Of a DNA stretch of 64,000 nt, positions 26,360 through 35,800 are shown one piece after another (the stretch's first letter is position 1; every line of letters begins with the position of its first letter). Under the pieces are notes generated by a model. It worked only from the letters and a program-made list of their open reading frames with translations, had not been told where the DNA came from and did no database searches. A program made the position numbers and the translations under genes. The stretch is from Parapedobacter pyrenivorans_A (GTDB taxonomy: Bacteria; Bacteroidota; Bacteroidia; Sphingobacteriales; Sphingobacteriaceae): contig NZ_JBHEUZ010000006.1 of the NCBI RefSeq assembly GCF_041925275.1, positions 124,001-188,000 on the forward strand. The letters run 5' to 3'.

Positions 26360-26415
26360 TCTCAAATCTCACGTCTCATATCTCACGTCTCATATCTCAT
26401 ATCTGACGTCTCACA
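26360..26415. repeat. 7-bp tandem repeat, eight units, across the fadA stop codon
   Basis: TCTCAAA, TCTCACG, TCTCATA, TCTCACG, TCTCATA, TCTCATA, TCTGACG and TCTCACA follow one another without a gap. The last unit contains the complement of the fadA TGA stop (26411-26413). The array fills the gap between fadA and the four-helix-bundle gene. Confidence 0.9.
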
Positions 26416-27586
26416 TCATCTCGAAAATTCCGGCAGCGCCCTGTCCGGTCCCTACACACATGGTTACCATCCCGTATCGTTGGTTCCGGCGTTTCAGTTC
26501 ATGAAATAATTGCACGGATAGCTTGGCACCGGAACACCCCAGCGGATGGCCCAATGCGATGGCACCGCCGTTTACGTTCAAGATATCCGTATTAATGCCC
26601 AATTCGCGGATTACCGCAAGCGACTGGGCAGCAAATGCTTCGTTCAGTTCGATGAGTTCCATATCTTCCAATTTCATCCCAGCCATTTTCAAAGCTTTTG
26701 GAATCGCGAAGATAGGTCCGATGCCCATGATACGCGGTGGCACACCAGCTACACCATAGCTTACCAAGCGGGCGATGGGCTCGACATTCAGTTCCTTCAT
26801 TTTCTTTTCGGATACTACCAGCACGAATGCTGCGCCATCTGACGTCTGCGAGGAGTTGCCCGCCGTAACGGAGCCCCCTGCCGCAAAGACAGGTTTCAAC
26901 TTTGCCAACACCTCCAAACTCGTATCGGCCCGCGGCCCTTCATCGGTATCCACCACGTATTCGCGGGTCTTTATCCGTTTACCGTCTTCTAGGTAAGATT
27001 CCTTCACAGTAATCGGCACCACGCCGTCTTTCAAATGCCCATTCGCGATGGCAGCGACAGCTTTTTGGTGCGACGCCAGCGAAAAGGCATCTTGATCTTC
27101 CCGGCTCACTTTATACTCCTTGGCCACGGCTTCCGCGGTAAGCCCCATCCCCCAGTACCAATCGGGATGGCTTTTGGCCACTTCCGGATTGGGCACCAGC
27201 TTCCAGCCACCGAAGGGCATACCCGACATCACTTCCACACCACCTGCGATTATGACATCTGCCATACCCGATTTGATTTTGGCCACGGCCGTGGCAATGG
27301 TTTCCAATCCCGAAGCGCAATAGCGGTTCACCGTTACCCCGGGCACCTTCTCCGTATCGAGTCCCATCAGCGATATCATCCGACCGATGTTGAGACCTTG
27401 TTCCGCCTCCGGAGTAGCATTGCCCACGATCACGTCGTCGATTTGTTCTTTATCGAGATTAGGAACGGAAGCTACAAGATGCTTGATGACGTCCGCCGCA
27501 AGGTCATCTGCCCGTGTGAAACGGAACACGCCACGGGGTGCCTTCCCTACCGCCGTCCGGTATCCTGCTATGATGTAAGCTTCCAT
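26411..27586 (-). CDS. fadA: Acetyl-CoA C-acyltransferase (3-ketoacyl-CoA thiolase)
   Basis: This is the thiolase that ends each beta-oxidation cycle by cleaving 3-ketoacyl-CoA with CoA. Its 391 residues have the nucleophile C90 in NRYCASGLE, H347 in GHPLGCSG and the second cysteine C377 in CVGTGQG. The ATG at 27586 lies two bases after the fadN stop (27589), so fadN and fadA are tightly coupled and probably encode a trifunctional-type complex. The stop codon lies inside a 7-bp repeat array. Confidence 0.95.
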   Translation of the reverse strand: MEAYIIAGYRTAVGKAPRGVFRFTRADDLAADVIKHLVASVPNLDKEQIDDVIVGNATPEAEQGLNIGRMISLMGLDTEKVPGVTVNRYCASGLETIATAVAKIKSGMADVIIAGGVEVMSGMPFGGWKLVPNPEVAKSHPDWYWGMGLTAEAVAKEYKVSREDQDAFSLASHQKAVAAIANGHLKDGVVPITVKESYLEDGKRIKTREYVVDTDEGPRADTSLEVLAKLKPVFAAGGSVTAGNSSQTSDGAAFVLVVSEKKMKELNVEPIARLVSYGVAGVPPRIMGIGPIFAIPKALKMAGMKLEDMELIELNEAFAAQSLAVIRELGINTDILNVNGGAIALGHPLGCSGAKLSVQLFHELKRRNQRYGMVTMCVGTGQGAAGIFEMM

Positions 27587-27588
27587 AG

Positions 27589-30033
27589 TTAATTTCTTAA
27601 TGCTTTTCCTTTAGTTAACATGTGCTGGATCCGCTCCAGCGTTTTCCGTTCACCGCACAAGGACAAAAACGCTTCGCGCTCCAAATCCAACAGATACTGC
27701 TCCGACACTTCGGTAGGCGACGACAAGTTGCCGCCGCACATCACCCAGCCTAGCTTTTCGGATATCTTCTGGTCGTGTTCGGATATATAATTGCCAGCGC
27801 GCATCGAATTGGCCCCGGCATAGACAATGCCCAGCCCTTGCTTGCCAAGCACCGTGATGTCGGAACGCGGTACCGGCTGGGTGTAACCCCCTTCTGCCAA
27901 CTCAATGGCTTTCGCCTTGGCATCGGCCAGCAACCTACTCCGGTTCATGCTGATGGCATACTTGCCTGCCTCAAGATACCCCAGTTCAAATGCTTCCACT
28001 GCCGACGTGGACACCTTGGCCTGACCGATGGTCAGGAAACGGTCGCGCAGCACCTGTTGTACGATTTGCCCTTCTTTGAACTCATCAGACGCACGGAGGG
28101 CAAATTCCTTGGAACCGCCGCCCCCCGGGATGACCCCTACACCAAATTCGACCAGCCCCATATACGTTTCGGCATGAAGCTGCACGAAGTCGGCATGCAT
28201 GGAAAACTCGCAGCCACCACCCAGCGCAAGATTGAACGGTGCCGCCACCACGGGGATAGCCGAATAACGCAATCGCATAGCGGTATCCTGGAACGTCTTT
28301 ACCGCGATATTCAGCTCGTCGTAGTCCTGCTCGACGGCCATCATGAAAATCATGCCGATATTGGCACCTGCGGAAAAGTTGGCGCCATCATTGCCCACAA
28401 CCAAGCCCCTGAAGTCCTTTTCCGCCAGATCGATTGCTTTATGCAAGCCCTGGATGACATCACCCCCTATCGTATTCATCTTCGTATGGAACTCGGCATT
28501 GAGGATGCCGTCTCCGAGATCGGTAATGGTGAGCCCATTGTTTTTCCAGACAGTTTTTTGTCCGCGGATGTTATCTAAGATGATAAAGCCCCCCGTACCC
28601 GGAACGGGTTTGTACGATTTGCTCCCGATATCGTAATAGTGCCGCGCTCCGTTTTCTACCTTGTAGAAGGAGTCGTGGCCCGCTGCCAGCATCTCCTGCA
28701 CCCATCCTGCGACCTCTCCACTGAAACCCGGCACACGCTTTTCTTCCGATTTTATCTTATCGACGGTCTCTTTGACACCCAGTGCATCCCACACTTCAAA
28801 AGGCCCCAACTCCCATCCGAATCCTGCCCGCATGGCATCGTCGATACGGAAAAGCTCATCCGTAATCTCGGGCACCCGCCGGGAGACGTATTCAAACAAT
28901 GGGTAGTGCATGGCGCGGAAAAATGCACCCGCTTTATCCGTACCCTGTTCATACACCTTCATCCGCCTACGGATATCATCCACCGCTTTCGTGGCATCCA
29001 GCGTCGCCACTTTTACTTTTTCCTGCTTGCGGTATTCCAGGGTTTTCAGGTCGAGCGCCAAGATGACGCTATTGCCCTTATCGTCTTTTATCTTTTTGTA
29101 GAACCCTTGTCCGCTCTTCTCGCCCAGCCATTTTTTGTCGACCATCTGCCGGATATAATCGGGCAATTGGAAAACACCCTTGGCTTCATCATCTGGGGCG
29201 TTTTCCGCCAGTCCGTTGGCTACATTGACCAACGTATCCAGCCCCACCACATCGGCCGTACGGAAGGTGGCGGATTTGGGGTGGCCCATGGCCGGGCCGG
29301 TAAATTTATCGACTTCCTCCACCGTGAGGCCAAGCTGTTCTACCAAGTGGGTCAATGCCAGCATCGAGTAAACACCTACACGGTTACCGATGAAGGCCGG
29401 GGTGTCTTTGCACAACACCGTGGTTTTGCCGAGGAACTTATCACCGTAATGCATCAGGAAATCGACAACCTCCGGTTTGGTATCCGGTGTAGGGATAATT
29501 TCGAGCAGCCGCAGATAACGGGGAGGGTTGAAGAAATGCGTACCGCAGAAATGCACTTTGAAGTCATCGCTCCGCCCTTCTGCCATCAAATGGATGGGGA
29601 TTCCAGATGTATTGGACGTGACGAGTGTACCCGGCTTCCGATACCGTTCTACCTTATCGAATACCTGTTTCTTGATGTCCAGCCGCTCTACCACCACTTC
29701 GATGACCCAATCCGTTGAAGCGATGGCAGCAAAATCGTCGTCGAAATTACCGGTCCTAATCAGCTTTATACTGCGTTTGCTGAACACAGGCGAAGGATTG
29801 GTTTTAATAGCGGCTTCTAACGACTGGTTCACGATGCGGTTACGCACCGCTTTGCTGTCTAGCGTGAGGCCTTTGGCCGTTTCCTGCTGTGACAATTCAT
29901 TAGGAACGATATCGAGCAGCAATACTTCTACACCGATATTGGCAAAATGGCACGCGATGCGCGAGCCCATCACCCCTGAGCCCAATACAGCTACTTTTGT
30001 GATTCGCCTTTTGTCTATTGTCTCATGTCTCAT
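27589..30033 (-). CDS. fadN: 3-hydroxyacyl-CoA dehydrogenase / enoyl-CoA hydratase fusion
   Basis: This 814-residue bifunctional enzyme covers the two middle steps of beta-oxidation. The NAD-binding dehydrogenase comes first (VAVLGSGVMGSRIA at about residues 14-27, HFFNPPRYLRLLEI further on). The crotonase module is C-terminal, with ALGGGCEFSMHAD and EFGVGVIPGGGGS. This order is that of B. subtilis FadN and the reverse of E. coli FadB. The first residues (MRHETIDKRR) are encoded by a 7-bp repeat array that supplies the start codon at 30033. It follows marR by 19 bases. Confidence 0.93.
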   Translation of the reverse strand: MRHETIDKRRITKVAVLGSGVMGSRIACHFANIGVEVLLLDIVPNELSQQETAKGLTLDSKAVRNRIVNQSLEAAIKTNPSPVFSKRSIKLIRTGNFDDDFAAIASTDWVIEVVVERLDIKKQVFDKVERYRKPGTLVTSNTSGIPIHLMAEGRSDDFKVHFCGTHFFNPPRYLRLLEIIPTPDTKPEVVDFLMHYGDKFLGKTTVLCKDTPAFIGNRVGVYSMLALTHLVEQLGLTVEEVDKFTGPAMGHPKSATFRTADVVGLDTLVNVANGLAENAPDDEAKGVFQLPDYIRQMVDKKWLGEKSGQGFYKKIKDDKGNSVILALDLKTLEYRKQEKVKVATLDATKAVDDIRRRMKVYEQGTDKAGAFFRAMHYPLFEYVSRRVPEITDELFRIDDAMRAGFGWELGPFEVWDALGVKETVDKIKSEEKRVPGFSGEVAGWVQEMLAAGHDSFYKVENGARHYYDIGSKSYKPVPGTGGFIILDNIRGQKTVWKNNGLTITDLGDGILNAEFHTKMNTIGGDVIQGLHKAIDLAEKDFRGLVVGNDGANFSAGANIGMIFMMAVEQDYDELNIAVKTFQDTAMRLRYSAIPVVAAPFNLALGGGCEFSMHADFVQLHAETYMGLVEFGVGVIPGGGGSKEFALRASDEFKEGQIVQQVLRDRFLTIGQAKVSTSAVEAFELGYLEAGKYAISMNRSRLLADAKAKAIELAEGGYTQPVPRSDITVLGKQGLGIVYAGANSMRAGNYISEHDQKISEKLGWVMCGGNLSSPTEVSEQYLLDLEREAFLSLCGERKTLERIQHMLTKGKALRN

Positions 30034-30046
30034 GTCTAACGTCTCA
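30012..30046. repeat. 7-bp tandem repeat, five units, over the fadN start codon
   Basis: TGTCTAT, TGTCTCA, TGTCTCA, TGTCTAA and CGTCTCA. The fadN ATG (complement at 30031-30033) lies inside the array, which ends seven bases before the marR stop at 30053. Confidence 0.85.
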
Positions 30047-30052
30047 AATCCA

Positions 30053-30484
30053 TCATTCGGGTTTATACTGTACGGCCAACTGGTTAATGCGCTTCAATGT
30101 ATGAATGGCCGATCTCCGTTCTTCGTCCGACAGGTGCTCATCGAGGTATACGTTGAATTTCCGTACCACATCTTTGGCTTGCTCACGTTTCTCTTTACCT
30201 AAATCCGTCACGAACACTTTTACCGAACGCTTATCAGCGCTGTTGGTCTCCCTATAAATCAACCCTAAACTTTCCAGGTTATTGAGTATGCGCGACAAAC
30301 TCGTAGTTTTTACACCCAACAGATTGGCAATCTGCGAAACCGGCGTACCCTCCTTGTGGATATTGATGAGTACATAGCCCGTGGCCTGCGTAATCCCGAA
30401 TTGTGAGGCGATCTGGTTGTATTTATTCGCTGCAGACTGCCACGCCGCCTTGAGGTAATAGTCTATCGTATTGTCGTCATTCAT
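30053..30484 (-). CDS. MarR-family transcriptional regulator
   Basis: This 143-residue winged-helix protein is of the MarR family. The recognition part reads VSQIANLLGVKTTSLSRILNNLESLGLIYRE, followed by the wing with DKRSVKVFVTDLGKEK. It is first in the operon marR-fadN-fadA-(four-helix)-fadE and so probably represses the operon and itself until a fatty acyl-CoA is bound. A 12-bp palindrome at the predicted transcription start supports this. The ATG at 30484 is used. Confidence 0.93.
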   Translation of the reverse strand: MNDDNTIDYYLKAAWQSAANKYNQIASQFGITQATGYVLINIHKEGTPVSQIANLLGVKTTSLSRILNNLESLGLIYRETNSADKRSVKVFVTDLGKEKREQAKDVVRKFNVYLDEHLSDEERRSAIHTLKRINQLAVQYKPE

Positions 30485-30506
30485 ACCGGTTTTGCATATA
30501 ATTTAT

Positions 30507-30518
30507 TATGCATGCATA
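30507..30518. promoter_or_regulatory. Candidate MarR operator
   Basis: TATGCATGCATA is a perfect 12-bp palindrome lying directly downstream of the -7 element and over the predicted transcription start of the marR-fad operon. A wider dyad TTTGC...GCAAA (30491-30523) surrounds it. The position would block RNA polymerase, as expected for an autorepressor. Confidence 0.6.
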
Positions 30519-30519
30519 G

Positions 30520-30551
30520 CAAATTTAGGTGGAATAATTTTGGAAAGCAAA
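30520..30551 (-). promoter_or_regulatory. Promoter of the marR-fad operon
   Basis: Read on the minus strand: TTTG (30551-30548), exactly 20 bases, then TAAATTTG (30527-30520). This is a full match to the Bacteroidota promoter. Transcription should start near 30513, about 28 bases before the marR ATG. Confidence 0.7.
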
Positions 30552-30703
30552 TTTTTTGTGGAAATAAAAAACGTTGTTTTAAAAGAATTTTGCTGTACGA
30601 GGTCGTGACGCACCCAAGGCAAAGGATACAGGGCGGGCTGCGTGCCTACTTTGGCTCGGCACTAAGGAATGGGTTAACTATCTATGTCTAACAGACAACC
30701 ATC

Positions 30704-31198
30704 TTACAGCTGAGGGTAAACAACGAAAATGCTTCTGACTTCCCGCACCCAACGCGAATGCAACTGATCGTTAGGGACGATGAGACGCAACGGCCCAACC
30801 CGCTTGTCCAACGATTTACCGTACACTCCGATGGCTAGTAAGGCGGCATTGTCGGTCGATTTCGGATCAAGCTCCGCTAGTGAGAACACCGCCTTATAGC
30901 CATCAGCTGCGGTAACAACAACGACTTTTTGGACGTGCTCCCCTTTCACCTGGCTACCGCTGGGTACGCCTGCCAACGCCAGCACATCGATTAAACGGAC
31001 CACATCGTACGTAGCCGTGTCGCCCTTCATCGATTGCGCAAGATACTTTTGTACATGAAGTGCCTTAAGTTCATCCATCGTTAGCGACAGCCGCTCACCT
31101 ACATCACCGCCAATTTCCAACACAGCTTGGGCGCGGCTTTCATTGACAGTGACGAGGGTTAAAACAAAACAAAACAATAGCAATATGTGCTTCTTCAT
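30704..31198 (-). CDS. Small secreted protein with sulfite-oxidase-type molybdopterin fold
   Basis: This 164-residue protein has a signal peptide (cleavage near SRAQA, about residue 24) and one compact domain with LTMDELKALHVQKY, VRLIDVLALAGV, ADGYKAVFSLAEL and the end GPLRLIVPNDQLHSRWVREVRSI. This is the pattern of small stand-alone Oxidored_molyb domains. The cofactor-binding cysteine of true sulfite oxidases is absent, so it may not bind molybdopterin. It is downstream of the nitrate-reduction genes on the same strand, with a 142-base gap. Confidence 0.7.
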   Translation of the reverse strand: MKKHILLLFCFVLTLVTVNESRAQAVLEIGGDVGERLSLTMDELKALHVQKYLAQSMKGDTATYDVVRLIDVLALAGVPSGSQVKGEHVQKVVVVTAADGYKAVFSLAELDPKSTDNAALLAIGVYGKSLDKRVGPLRLIVPNDQLHSRWVREVRSIFVVYPQL

Positions 31199-31340
31199 CT
31201 GAAATAGTTACTGGTTAAATATATAGCTTCTCCCATTCCTCGATACAATCCGGGGTATTATAGTACCCGAATTCGCCCCCCGATAGGGAGCACACGGAAA
31301 GCCTACTACAAATAACGTCAATGCCATATATAATTCCATG

Positions 31341-32834
31341 TCAGTGTGTTGCTGATGTCTTATCGGTCCGATGGATGGGGTTAAAATCTTCCTTCGGCGC
31401 ACCACACACACCACAGGCATAGTCTGCCGGCAGATCGGCAAATTCCAGACCGGGCGGCACCGCCATCAGCGCATCGCCGTAAGCTGCGTCGTAAATACTC
31501 AGGCAGTGTGTGCATTGGAATTGCTGATGTGCGGGCAAAGTCTCGGGGGCCTCGGGCAAATACGCTGTCGAGTGGTCCGCCGACAAGCCATCGTCCACCG
31601 CTAAATCGTAAAATTTGTCGCAAAGCTCCTCGAGGACGCGGGGTAGCAATTGCTGTGCTACCCCTTGCTTATACGGGATAAGCGTGCGGGAATTGGCATT
31701 GAAGTCCTTGGTATGCAACACGTCAAAACAAGGCTCCTTGCCGCCGCCAGTCGTATCTTTTAAAATAATCGATCCCCAGATACCGCTGTTCGTGCCGATC
31801 TTAATGCCGAAACACAACCGGTAGGTACGGATATTCATCCGATCGAAATACCGCACGATTGACCGCTTCAGTTTCAGGGCAGATTCACACCAGTCTTCCA
31901 GTTGCCAATTCAGCTCGTTAGATGCATGGCGCAGATTAACGCGGTGCTTATCCAGAATATAATCCCATACAGTCCGGTCTTCCTGCCGGATATCCTTGAT
32001 GATCAATGAGCGCCAGGGTGTGGTATAGAGCTGTCCTATACGTGAGGTTTGGCAAGCGCCGCAAACGTCAAGCAGGAAGGAGACCGTGTACGTCTCGTCC
32101 GGCCGGTAAATACCCAGCCAAAATTTATCGTCGTACCGGTTCAATCCTTCATAATAGGGCAGGCGGAACTCTGACTCGACCAACGGACGGGCAGAATTCT
32201 GGCAATGAAATTGCACCGCCTCCTTCACTTTTGCCTCCAGACTCGCACCCAACGCCCTACCGCCCGCTTTGGGCAAGCCGTCGCCCTGGAGGATCAGCTT
32301 TTCCAACTGCCGGCAAATCTCACCGATATCCATGGAATATACCAAGGAAGACCATTCGAATAGTTGATTGGTTTTTGGCCAGCGGATAAAGACGTGCCAG
32401 AAGTTACCGACATCGGACGACACGAAATTCAGATTGCCTGTGTAGTAAGGTACCAGCGATTGATTCGCATCCACGATGTTCACCTTCAACTTCGGCACGA
32501 ACTCAAACGACGACAGGATGTCCTTGTAAATGCCTTCCCTCAACCACCGCGATTGGTTGAAGATACCGTCCGACACATAGGAACTCACAATATTGGGGTA
32601 ATAATCATTGACCACTTCGTGGAGGAGCTCCTGGTTTAAGAGATCATATGTCAGCTCTTCAAGCTGCTCGGACGTCGCAGCGAAAAGAATCTGTTGGCGG
32701 GCACCTATCTTGACGGTGCGGATGCCTACGGATTCGATTGCCACCAATAGCGTCCTGAGGTCGCCAACGGATACAAAGCCACCCGGTAGGTTGACCTTGA
32801 CGCGTTTCCAAGCGGGTTGCCGTTTCTTAGCCAT
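31341..32834 (-). CDS. Nitrite/sulfite-reductase-like protein with C-terminal rubredoxin domain
   Basis: This 497-residue protein starts with a ferredoxin-like half domain of nitrite/sulfite reductases (KVNLPGGFVSVGDLRTLL, IGARQQILF). It lacks the C-x5-C and C-x3-C motifs that bind siroheme and the 4Fe-4S cluster, and no other region supplies them. The C-terminus is a rubredoxin with C441-x2-C444 and C474-x2-C477. It is therefore more likely an electron carrier or scaffold for the adjacent nitrate reductase than a reductase. The ATG at 32834 overlaps the upstream stop by eight bases. A GTG start at 32870 is rejected. Confidence 0.7.
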   Translation of the reverse strand: MAKKRQPAWKRVKVNLPGGFVSVGDLRTLLVAIESVGIRTVKIGARQQILFAATSEQLEELTYDLLNQELLHEVVNDYYPNIVSSYVSDGIFNQSRWLREGIYKDILSSFEFVPKLKVNIVDANQSLVPYYTGNLNFVSSDVGNFWHVFIRWPKTNQLFEWSSLVYSMDIGEICRQLEKLILQGDGLPKAGGRALGASLEAKVKEAVQFHCQNSARPLVESEFRLPYYEGLNRYDDKFWLGIYRPDETYTVSFLLDVCGACQTSRIGQLYTTPWRSLIIKDIRQEDRTVWDYILDKHRVNLRHASNELNWQLEDWCESALKLKRSIVRYFDRMNIRTYRLCFGIKIGTNSGIWGSIILKDTTGGGKEPCFDVLHTKDFNANSRTLIPYKQGVAQQLLPRVLEELCDKFYDLAVDDGLSADHSTAYLPEAPETLPAHQQFQCTHCLSIYDAAYGDALMAVPPGLEFADLPADYACGVCGAPKEDFNPIHRTDKTSATH

Positions 32835-35800
32835 GTACTGCCTCCATCTTTTCCGTCTCCGATAGCACACCTTCCAAGATCGCCATCACTTGTGGCCGGC
32901 ACGAACCGCATCCGGTTCCGGCACCGCTGCTCGCGCACAAGGCATCCAACTCGGTGCAGCCCGACTGGACCAGGTTAACCAGATTCCCTTCGCCCACTTG
33001 GCTACAGCTGCATACCAGCTTGCCGATAACCGGTTCTTTCGTTGAGCCACTGCGCAGTAGCTGCAACCGCTTTTCGCTGAGTTCGGTTTTGTTCGTTATC
33101 AGGTCCTTAAACTCCAGGAACTCATTCTTGTCGCCGATTAAAATAGCGCCCACAAGCCGGTCTTGGTGGATGATGCATTTCTTGTAATAACGTTTGGCCT
33201 TGTCGATGAAAACGATCTCCTCATACGTATCATCGGGGCAATCAACGAGGCCGATGCTACAGAGGTCGAACCCCTGTATCTTGATGATGTTCATAAACAA
33301 GCTCCCCTGGTATACACTCCCTACGTCGCCATGGTGATACCGCGCCACCACCGCCCCCTGTTGCTCGGCAGCGGCGGTGATGCCGTAAAGTACCCCTTCG
33401 AACTCGGCGATCTCGCCGATGGCATAAATGGAAGGATCGCTGGTCTGCATGCGGTTATTCACTACTACGCCACGCTGGCACTGGAGGCCCGCGGCTTTGG
33501 CCAGTTCGATATTGGGGGTGGTACCTATTGCCACGATCACCGCATCGCATTTAATCTGCCGGCCGCTTTTCAATTCGACCTTGTTGACCTTGTTACGACC
33601 ATAGTAGAGTTGCACCTCGTCGTTGTAGTACACGTCGCACCCCTGCTCCACCATCTCCTCGTGGAGCATCTGGCTGCCCAACACGTCCAGCTGCCGGTTC
33701 AGGAAGCGCGAAACCCGTTGTACGACGGTGATCTTTACGCCCATTTCGCGCAAACTCGCCGCCATTTCCAACCCCAGCAACCCACCACCGATAATCACGA
33801 CCGATGCGTCTCTGCGAAGGAACTTCCGTAGGTTATCGGCGTCCGATCGACGCCGCATGCTGAAAATCCCCGGCATGGTCGGTATGTCCTTCGGCATCGT
33901 GGGGCGGCTCCCTGTACCCAAAATAAGTACGTCGTAGGGCGTCTTACCCCCCCTCGAGTCTTCGACACGTTTAGTTGAGCGATCGATGCGGGTCACCGTC
34001 ACACCCCGGATATGCTTGATTTGGTATACGTCATGTTCCTCCTCATCCTGCATTTTAACCAGTTCGCCCCATTGCTGGTCGCCGCTCACATAGTGTGGCA
34101 GCATCACCCGGTTGTAAAACGGGAGGTCTTCGTTGCTGAACACCGTGATTTCGTCGGTCTTATTAAGGTCACGAAAGGCTTTCACGAACCCGAAGGCGCC
34201 GGCCCCAGCGCCCACGATCACGATCCTTTCGAACTCCTTCCGGTAAGGCACTACCCGTACCGCACAAAATTTAAAGTCCGGCTCTTTCGAAATCGGATCC
34301 AGCAATGGGTTGGTCAGGTTGTTTGCCCGGTTGAGGTCCGACCCCCACCGTTTCCCCCAGTGCATGGGCAGAAACACGCAACCGGGCTTTATGGTACTAC
34401 TGATGGTGGCTTTCACCCGCACATTGCCCCGGCGGGAGGTGATTGCCACCAATTGTCCCTCTACGATCCCCAAGTGCCGGGCGTCGTCTCCATGCATCTC
34501 CAATTGGGGCTCCCTGATGTGCTGCTTCAGCTTGCTCACCTTCCCCGTTTTGGTCATGGTATGCCATTGGTCGCGAATCCGGCCGGTGGTTAGGATGAAG
34601 GGGAAATCGGTGTCGGGCTGCTCACTCGGCATTTCAACACCGGGGCTGTGGATGATGGCCCGCTTCGTGGGCGTATGAAACCGGTGGTCTGCAAATAAAC
34701 GTGGCGTCCCCTTATCATGGTGCTTCCAGTACGGCCATTGGATGGTCTTATGGGTGTCTATCCGAGCATAGTCCAACCCTTCAACGCGGATGGACGTTTT
34801 GGCCGTGAGCCGGGTGTGCTCCTTGTATATCGCTTCGGGGCCCGCATAGTCAAACCCGCTATACCCCATCTTCCGGGCAAAGCGGCAGATGATTTCGGCA
34901 TCGGGCAGCGCCTCTCCCGGAGGGTCGATGATTTTGTGCAGGTGGCTTATCCGCCGTTCGGAATTGGTCATGGTCCCTTCTTTTTCTGCCCACCCGGCGG
35001 CTGGCAAGATCACATCGGCATAATCCAGCGTCTGTGGTTTGTTACTGATTTCCTGCACCACCACGAATTTGGCGTTCTTCAATGCTTGCTCCACTTTCCG
35101 GGCATAGGGTAGGCTCGTGAGTGGATTGGTACATAGGATCCAGATGGCCTTCAGCTTCCCATCGGCGAGGGCATCAAACATCTCCGTGGCGGTAAGCCCC
35201 GGTTTATCGGATAGGACCGTACCGCCCCAGAAATCAGCCACCTCCTGGCGATGGGCATCATTCTTCAGGTCGCGGTGCGCCGGAAGCAGGTTGGCCAACC
35301 CACCCACTTCCCGGCCTCCCATGGCATTGGGCTGACCCGTTAATGAGAAGGGGCCCGACCCTGGTTTCCCGATCCGCCCGGTGATCAGGTTGAGATTAAT
35401 CAGCGACAGGTTCTTGTCTACCCCCTTCACGCTTTGGTTGAGCCCCATCGTCCACAGGGTCAACAACGATTTGGACATCCCGATATAGGCAGCCGCTTGC
35501 CGGATATCCGCTTCGGAGACCTTGCAAATCCATGCTGCTTCCGCTATCGTCTGTTCGAATACCCGTGTTTTGTATACCAAAAACCCTTCCGTGTGGTTTT
35601 CGATGAAGTCGCTATCGATGTTGCCGTTTTCAATCAGCAACCTACCGAGGGCATAGTTCAGCACCATGTCGGTACCGGGCTGTATTTGCAGATGGATATC
35701 GGCGATAGCTGCAGAATCTGTTTTACGTGGATCGACGACGATGATCTTGGTATAGGGATTTTCCGCTTTGTGAGCCTCTACCCTGCGCCAGAGAATGGGG

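Noticed and set aside
27775..29718. Two long plus-strand frames (267 and 359 codons) opposite fadN
   Set aside because: They lie wholly within a clear FadN coding sequence and have no recognisable motifs.
31208..31441. Short minus-strand gene overlapping the end of the rubredoxin-containing gene
   Set aside because: It is an alternative frame within the rubredoxin coding end, with no ribosome site or motif.
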